Under the pieces are notes generated by a model that was not told where the DNA came from, did not search any database, and worked only from the letters and a program-made list of their open reading frames with translations. Shown one piece after another: positions 6,737 to 10,805 of a DNA stretch of 10,805 nucleotides; position 1 is the stretch's first letter, and every line of letters starts with the position of its first letter. A program made the position numbers and the translations under genes. The stretch spans positions 1-10,805 of the forward strand of contig CAYMLL010000267.1 in NCBI GenBank assembly GCA_964390645.1, written 5' to 3'. The DNA is from CAYMLL01 sp964390645 (GTDB lineage Bacteria; Planctomycetota; UBA8108).

Positions 6737-7675
6737 ATGCGAACACCCGGACAGTCCCGAAGCCGCCCTGCGCCGTCAGCTCGCCTCTTCGTCGTCGCTT
6801 GCTCGCTCCTGGCGTTCTGCGGAAGCCTCGCCGGCGCGGAGTCGTTCGAGCTCAGCGCGATGAGCTTCAACATCCGCTACGGCACGGCCCGGGACGGCGA
6901 GAACAGCTGGCCCAAACGGCGACAGCTGGTCTTCGATCTCATCCGTCGTGAGGCGCCCGACGTGGTCGGCGTCCAGGAGGCTCTGCGGTTCCAGATCGAT
7001 GAGCTCCTGAAGGCACTGCCGGGGTACAAGAGCTTCGGCGTCGGTCGGGACGACGGGAAATCGAAGGGTGAGCATGCCGCGATTCTCTATCGCACGGACC
7101 GTTTTCGACGAGCTGACGGCTCGACCTTCTGGCTTTCCGACACTCCGGAGGTGGTGGCGTCGACGAGCTGGGGAAACGGCATCACTCGCATCTGTACCTG
7201 GACACGACTCGTCGACAAGCGGTCCGAGCTCCCGTTTACGGTCTACAACGTTCACCTCGACCATCGCTCTCAGAAGTCCCGCGAACGAAGCGTCGAGCTG
7301 CTCGCCCGGACGATCCGTTCTCGTCGTGACCTCGGCCCTTTCGTCGTCCTCGGCGACTTCAACGCGTCGGAGGGCAACCCGGCGATTCGCTATCTCAAGG
7401 GTACGATCCCACGAGCCAGCTCCGACGGGCCCATCGTCTCGTCGCCGCGGCTCGTCGACACCTTTCGTGTTCTCCACCCGGACGTGGACAACGTCGGGAC
7501 CTTCAACGGCTGGCGAAATCGGTCCTCCCGAGGGAAGATCGACTACGTGCTAACGCCGGCGTGGATGCGAGTCCTCGAGGCGAAGATTCTCCGCGACCGG
7601 AAGGACGGGCGGTTTCCATCGGACCACTTCCCGGTGTCGGCCCGACTCCTCGTGCCGCGCGTCCGGGAGAGCTAG
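6737..7675 (+). CDS. secreted endonuclease/exonuclease/phosphatase family protein
   Basis: Predicted 312 aa. A Sec signal peptide is visible: Arg-rich start, hydrophobic core about 17-31 and an AGA-type cleavage site near residue 34. The mature part is an EEP (DNase I-like, Mg-dependent phosphodiesterase) domain with all key positions: MSFNIR (Asn45), VGVQE (Glu81), YNVHLDH (His173), LGDFNA (Asp207, Asn209), KIDYVL (Asp269) and SDHFPV (Asp296, His297). Related secreted proteins hydrolyse phosphodiester or phosphate-ester bonds in nucleic acids, inositol phosphates or phospholipids, and the substrate cannot be told from the sequence. The gene follows arginine deiminase by 66 bp on the same strand but has no obvious link to arginine use, so it may have its own transcription. 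Its exported location fits scavenging of phosphate-containing polymers outside the cytosol. Confidence 0.9.
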   Translation: MRTPGQSRSRPAPSARLFVVACSLLAFCGSLAGAESFELSAMSFNIRYGTARDGENSWPKRRQLVFDLIRREAPDVVGVQEALRFQIDELLKALPGYKSFGVGRDDGKSKGEHAAILYRTDRFRRADGSTFWLSDTPEVVASTSWGNGITRICTWTRLVDKRSELPFTVYNVHLDHRSQKSRERSVELLARTIRSRRDLGPFVVLGDFNASEGNPAIRYLKGTIPRASSDGPIVSSPRLVDTFRVLHPDVDNVGTFNGWRNRSSRGKIDYVLTPAWMRVLEAKILRDRKDGRFPSDHFPVSARLLVPRVRES

Positions 7676-7680
7676 ACGTC

Positions 7681-7696
7681 GTCTCTCGCCAGAGAC
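7681..7696 (+). terminator. short hairpin right after the EEP-family gene
   Basis: GTCTCT-CGCC-AGAGAC is a perfect 6-bp stem with a 4-nt loop, 5 nt after the TAG stop. There is no T-rich tail, so it may be only an RNA-end stabiliser or chance. Confidence 0.3.
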
Positions 7697-7850
7697 ATCG
7701 CCGGTTCGCGGGATGTCAACAACGCGTGCGATCCCGATGCACCGCCACGCGGCTCATCGGCCCGTGAATCACAGCGGCATCGATGTCGACGTCGAGGTCC
7801 GCTGCGGCGATCGAGTGATCGCCCGCGCCGGGGAAGTAGCTGACCGGGGA

Positions 7851-7868
7851 AGCGAAGGCTCCTTCGCT
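7851..7868. terminator. possible bidirectional terminator between convergent genes
   Basis: AGCGAAGG-CT-CCTTCGCT is a perfect 8-bp inverted repeat, in practice a 7-bp stem with a GCTC loop. It lies 26 bp beyond the stop of the leftward oxidoreductase gene and 175 bp beyond the stop of the rightward EEP-family gene. It lacks a T tract on either side, which is common for GC-rich genomes but lowers certainty. The rest of the convergent gap 7676-7894 shows no gene I can support. Confidence 0.45.
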
Positions 7869-7894
7869 CAGGCCGGGCGCCGTGCCGGTGCGCG

Positions 7895-9214
7895 TCAGAC
7901 GCCGCCGTATTCCCAGCCCTTGCGGCGCGTCTTGTGAATGAGCTCATCGGCCTCGGGCACGTTCGTCGCCTTCAGCCGCTCGTGGTCCCACTCGAGCTTC
8001 TTGCCGACTCGATGGGCCACGGCGCCGAGCAGGTTGTGCTCGATGAGCTTGCCCGAGTAGTCGAAGTTGCAGAGGGTCTTCGTCGGGTCGTTCTTGCACG
8101 CGTGAATCCACTCCCGGTGGTGACCGATCGACCTCGGGATGCTCGGCTCCGGCGCCGCGGGAGCTTCCTCGCCCTCGTTCGGCAGCACGGTGACCCGGCC
8201 GTAGTCCGCGAGCAGCTTGCCCTTGTCGCCGACGAAGAGCACGCCGATGCCGTACTTCGACACGTCGACACCGAGCAGACGGCTCGGCTTCGAATGTCCG
8301 TCGTACCAGACCAGCTTGCACGCCCCCTGATGAGGACCCTCGCCGCGCTTCGGATGCTCCCACGTCACCGCGAGCCTCGTCGGGTAGATCACGGGGTGCG
8401 CCGACGGCGCGGCGGCCTCGCAGGTGCTGGGGAACCGCAGATCGAGCGCCCAGTACGGAAGGTCGATCAGGTGGCTCCCCATGTCACCGAGGATCCCGTT
8501 GCCGATGTCCCAGTAGCGATTCCACGTCAGGTTGCCGGGAAGATAGCCGCTCTGGTAAGCACGAAAGGGAGCCGGCCCCAGCCAGAGATCCCACTTCAGC
8601 CATGTGGGCACCGGCGCCGAGCCCGAAGGGGCCGCGGCCTGCGAGCTCTTGCGATTGCACCAGACATGCGCCTCTCGCACCCTGCCGATCGAGCCGGACT
8701 GAATCGCCTCGACGACGCGACGGTAGTTCTCGGTCGCGTGGATCTGTGTCCCCATCTGCGTCGCGATCTTCTCGCGATTCGCGATGTAGGTATCTCGCAC
8801 GAGCCGTGCCTCGTCGACGCTGTGCGCCAGCGGCTTCTCGCAGAAGACATGGAGTCCCCGGCGCATCGCACGAACCGACGCCGGCGCGTGAGTGTGATCG
8901 GTCGTGCTGATCACGACAGCGTCGAGGTCCTTCTGGTCGAGCATCTCGCGGAAGTCGTAGTAGCGCTTCGCATCCGGATGCCGCTTGCGGGCGCGCCCCA
9001 TCTGACGTTCGTCGACGTCACAGAGCGCGACGACCCGCTCACCCCCCATCTGGCTCATGTTGTGCCCGCCGCGTCCTCCGACACCGATGATGCCGACGTT
9101 CAGCTTCTCGTTGAACGACGTCGAGGTCGCGAAGCCGGGCCGCGGCAGGAACAACGCACCCGCGGCGACCGAAGAGGTCCCGAGGAACTGACGGCGAGTG
9201 GTGCGACGGCGCAT
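7895..9214 (-). CDS. Tat-exported Gfo/Idh/MocA family oxidoreductase
   Basis: Predicted 439 aa. The N-terminus is a twin-arginine signal, TRRQFLGTSS (6-15), followed by an Ala-rich stretch to about residue 29, so the folded protein with its cofactor is probably exported. The Rossmann fold begins at NVGIIGVGGRGG (39-50) with the GxGxxG pattern. CDVDER (65-70) marks the end of the second strand, and the family hallmark CEKP (125-128) carries the catalytic-site Lys127. The C-terminal half has the mixed alpha/beta substrate domain of this family. Members oxidise or reduce sugars, inositols and related alcohols with NAD(P); some exported relatives have a tightly bound cofactor and act as glycoside-modifying enzymes, so the reaction is left open. 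Start 9214 is backed by AAGGAG 8 nt upstream. It lies downstream of the DUF1552 gene on the same strand, with a structured 216-bp gap between them. Such Tat oxidoreductases are numerous in Planctomycetota. Confidence 0.93.
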   Translation of the reverse strand: MRRRTTRRQFLGTSSVAAGALFLPRPGFATSTSFNEKLNVGIIGVGGRGGHNMSQMGGERVVALCDVDERQMGRARKRHPDAKRYYDFREMLDQKDLDAVVISTTDHTHAPASVRAMRRGLHVFCEKPLAHSVDEARLVRDTYIANREKIATQMGTQIHATENYRRVVEAIQSGSIGRVREAHVWCNRKSSQAAAPSGSAPVPTWLKWDLWLGPAPFRAYQSGYLPGNLTWNRYWDIGNGILGDMGSHLIDLPYWALDLRFPSTCEAAAPSAHPVIYPTRLAVTWEHPKRGEGPHQGACKLVWYDGHSKPSRLLGVDVSKYGIGVLFVGDKGKLLADYGRVTVLPNEGEEAPAAPEPSIPRSIGHHREWIHACKNDPTKTLCNFDYSGKLIEHNLLGAVAHRVGKKLEWDHERLKATNVPEADELIHKTRRKGWEYGGV

Positions 9215-9377
9215 GATGCGGTCTCCTTCGTGGTGAGCCTGGGGACGGTGACGAACCCTCTCGAACAACCTATTCGAAGGATCGATCGGAGGCAAGTCGC
9301 CGCGGCACGACGGCGCAGGGCCGACGGACGCGGGCGACTCGCGCGCTCACCGATCACCAAGGTCCGGGCGGACCGCA

Positions 9378-9415
9378 GACCGACGATCGCGTCGGTCGCC
9401 CGGGTGCACCGACGC
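9378..9415 (-). other. two mutually exclusive hairpins between DUF1552 and oxidoreductase genes
   Basis: Three arms are present: GACCGACG (9378-9385), CGTCGGTC (9390-9397) and ACCGACGC (9408-9415). The middle arm can pair perfectly over 8 bp with the left arm (loop ATCG) or with the right arm (loop of 11 nt, shared edge 9389-9396). Transcribed leftward, the 9415-9389 hairpin forms first, 15 nt after the DUF1552 stop, and the 9397-9378 hairpin competes with it. A smaller perfect stem CCGGTC/GACCGG (9424-9439) spans the DUF1552 stop codon. No T tract follows, so this may be a factor-dependent terminator, an mRNA processing or stability element, or an attenuator-like switch. Confidence 0.4.
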
Positions 9416-9430
9416 ATGCGGCCCCGGTCG

Positions 9431-10741
9431 TCAGACCGGAAGCTCCGGGAGGGGCCCTCGCTGCATCGACGCGTCTAGATTGACGTCGAGACGACCGAAC
9501 TCATCCAGTGGCTTGCCCGCGGCGTGCATCAGCGTGCTGTAGAGGCTTCCGATCGTCCGGTGACCCCGCTTGCCGTAGCCCGGGTACTGCAGGTAGCGGC
9601 CGTCGGCCTTGTTCGAGCGCCTGTCGACGAGTCCGCCGAGCAGCAGGAAGGGCCACTCGAAGCAGCTGCCGTGGTGCTTCTCGGCCGCGTCGCTGAGGTA
9701 GACGATCAGCGTGTTGTCGAGCATCGTCCCGTCGCCTTCGGGGACAGCGCTCAGCCTGGCGGCGACGCGGGCGATCTGATCGACGTGAAACGCCCGGATT
9801 CGGCTCCTGGCCTCGACCGGAGTCATCCCGGCGACCGACTCCGCGTGACCCAGCCCGTGAACGTGCTTCGAGATCCCCAGGCCGCGGTACGTGACGTCGA
9901 GCGTGTCGGCTCGCACCGTGACGACGTTCGATACGCCACAGATCAGCGACGCGGCCGCGATGTCGAAGTGCGCCTCGAGGCGATCCGTCTCGACTCGCGA
10001 GGAGTACTTGTCGCTGATCTCCGGCGCGTGACGGCGGATCTCGGCCTCGAGCCCCTTCAGTCGTCGCCGCCGATCACGCAGCCCCTCGAACGCCTCGAGA
10101 TAGTGATCGAGCTTCTCGTGGTCGACTCCCGCGATCTCCCGGCGCAATCGTTTGACGTCGCCCACCATGTGATCGAGGAGCATCGACTTGACCGTCTGCT
10201 CGGCTCGCGCCTCGCTTCCCGTCGCAGCGACGGCGAAGCGAGTCTTGTAAGCCATAGCAGGGCTGGCCTGGTAGGGCAGCGGACGGTCCGCATCGATCGC
10301 GGAGATCCCCGGATAGACGACGGAGTCCTTGACGCCCGAGAGGACCTTGCCGCCGAGCGTCAAGCCAACGTGCGGAAAGATCGCGGGCAAGGCCTTCGCC
10401 AGAGCTCCGTCGACGGTCGCGGCGACCGGACGGCCCGGGCTTCCCTCGTCGCCGGTGTGAAAGCAGCCGAGCGCGCCGTACCAGGCGGAGTGTCCGCCGC
10501 GGCACATCTTCCCCGAGAGCCCCTGGACAATTGTCAGCCGGCTCCTGAACGGCTCGAGTGACACGAGAGAGCGCGGCAGCTTCCGGCCCTTCAGCGAGAG
10601 ATCGAGAAGCGTGTCGCTCGGCGCCAGCTCTTGCGGCCAGCCCGTCTGCTCTGCCGGCTTCACCATCGTCGCGGCGAGATCCTCCGGGACCAGCTCCGCG
10701 GGAGTCAGTCCACTCGACTTGACGACGAAGAGGAAGCGTCG
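9431..10741 (-). CDS. DUF1552 domain protein, 5' end cut
   Basis: 436 residues are visible. The frame continues upstream of the first ATG (10666) through about 25 codons that still read like the family (RRFLFVVKSSGL), then enters the G/C artefact at 10741, so that ATG is not the start. Family-like landmarks are LEPFRSRLTIVQGLSG, GGHSAWYGALGCFHTG, a segment from AVAATGSEARAEQTV into a long charged coiled-coil-like helix (bases about 10050-10200), and near the C-terminus VYLSDAAEKHHGS followed by PFLLLGG. The last resembles the metal-site region of DUF1501/sulfatase-like proteins. DUF1552 proteins are usually Tat-exported and next to DUF1592/DUF1588 cytochrome-like proteins in Planctomycetota; that partner, if present, would lie beyond the right edge. 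The biochemical function is not established. The missing N-terminus is probably some tens of residues including the export signal. Confidence 0.9.
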   Translation of the reverse strand, partial: RRFLFVVKSSGLTPAELVPEDLAATMVKPAEQTGWPQELAPSDTLLDLSLKGRKLPRSLVSLEPFRSRLTIVQGLSGKMCRGGHSAWYGALGCFHTGDEGSPGRPVAATVDGALAKALPAIFPHVGLTLGGKVLSGVKDSVVYPGISAIDADRPLPYQASPAMAYKTRFAVAATGSEARAEQTVKSMLLDHMVGDVKRLRREIAGVDHEKLDHYLEAFEGLRDRRRRLKGLEAEIRRHAPEISDKYSSRVETDRLEAHFDIAAASLICGVSNVVTVRADTLDVTYRGLGISKHVHGLGHAESVAGMTPVEARSRIRAFHVDQIARVAARLSAVPEGDGTMLDNTLIVYLSDAAEKHHGSCFEWPFLLLGGLVDRRSNKADGRYLQYPGYGKRGHRTIGSLYSTLMHAAGKPLDEFGRLDVNLDASMQRGPLPELPV

Positions 10742-10805
10742 GGGGGGCGCGCGCCCCGGGGCCGGGGGGGGGGGGGGGGCGCGGCCCCCCCCCCCCGCCC
10801 CCCCC
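10741..10805. other. G/C homopolymer tract, probable contig-end artefact
   Basis: All 65 bases are G or C, with a run of 16 G (10764-10779), a run of 12 C (10785-10796) and a terminal run of 8 C. The G and C runs can fold back on each other. The tract cuts abruptly into a clear coding sequence and adds only Gly/Pro/Arg/Ala codons. This is what poly-G base-calling errors and their reverse complements look like when assembled at a contig end. Confidence 0.8.

Noticed and set aside
7672..7947. 91-aa open frame in the convergent gap, minus strand
   Set aside because: It overlaps the end of the oxidoreductase gene in another frame and is Arg-rich with shadow-like composition. It has no recognisable domain.
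7934..9478. 514-aa open frame on the plus strand
   Set aside because: It is antisense to the Gfo/Idh/MocA gene, whose motifs and ribosome site are clear; its composition is shadow-like.
9524..10561. 345-aa open frame on the plus strand
   Set aside because: It is antisense to the DUF1552 gene and shows no recognisable motif.
10764..10805. G-run/C-run hairpin as a terminator or G-quadruplex element
   Set aside because: It interrupts coding sequence and has the homopolymer pattern of an assembly artefact.

Overview
The window is GC-rich and holds nine protein genes, two of them cut by the window ends. No RNA gene, CRISPR array, insertion sequence or phage gene was seen. The gene content fits a member of the Planctomycetota. 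Pointers are a squalene-cyclase-like alpha/alpha-toroid protein carrying the 'NHxVAT ... VVAAQ..GGW' pattern typical of that phylum, a DUF1552 protein, a Tat-exported Gfo/Idh/MocA oxidoreductase, and an ECF sigma/anti-sigma pair. The phylum call is an inference from family content.

Left block (1-2722, minus strand). Three tightly packed genes read leftward: an ECF sigma factor (2120-2722), a membrane-spanning anti-sigma factor whose outer part is an alpha/alpha toroid (763-2139, overlapping the sigma gene by 20 bp), and 12 bp further a membrane-anchored protein with a glutamine-amidotransferase-like fold (1-750, cut by the window start). They look like one transcript and one signalling unit. 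The toroid as the extracytoplasmic part of an anti-sigma factor is the most unusual feature of the window.

Centre (2844-7675). A CPBP-family intramembrane glutamic protease with a long unrecognised helical N-terminal part (2844-4343, minus) is divergent from a two-gene arginine-catabolic operon on the plus strand. The operon encodes a CtlX-type (COG4874) citrulline hydrolase (4434-5387) and an arginine deiminase (5387-6670), with stop and start codons overlapping. Together they are predicted to take arginine through citrulline to ornithine, releasing ammonia and CO2, without ornithine carbamoyltransferase or carbamate kinase and so without making ATP. A secreted endonuclease/exonuclease/phosphatase-family protein (6737-7675) follows in the same direction.

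Right block (7895-10741, minus strand). A DUF1552 protein (N-terminus cut) is followed by a Tat-signal Gfo/Idh/MocA oxidoreductase. The 216-bp gap between them holds two mutually exclusive perfect 8-bp hairpins. The last 65 bases (10741-10805) are pure G/C, mostly homopolymers, and look like a sequencing or assembly artefact at a contig end. The N-terminus of the DUF1552 gene should be treated as lost.
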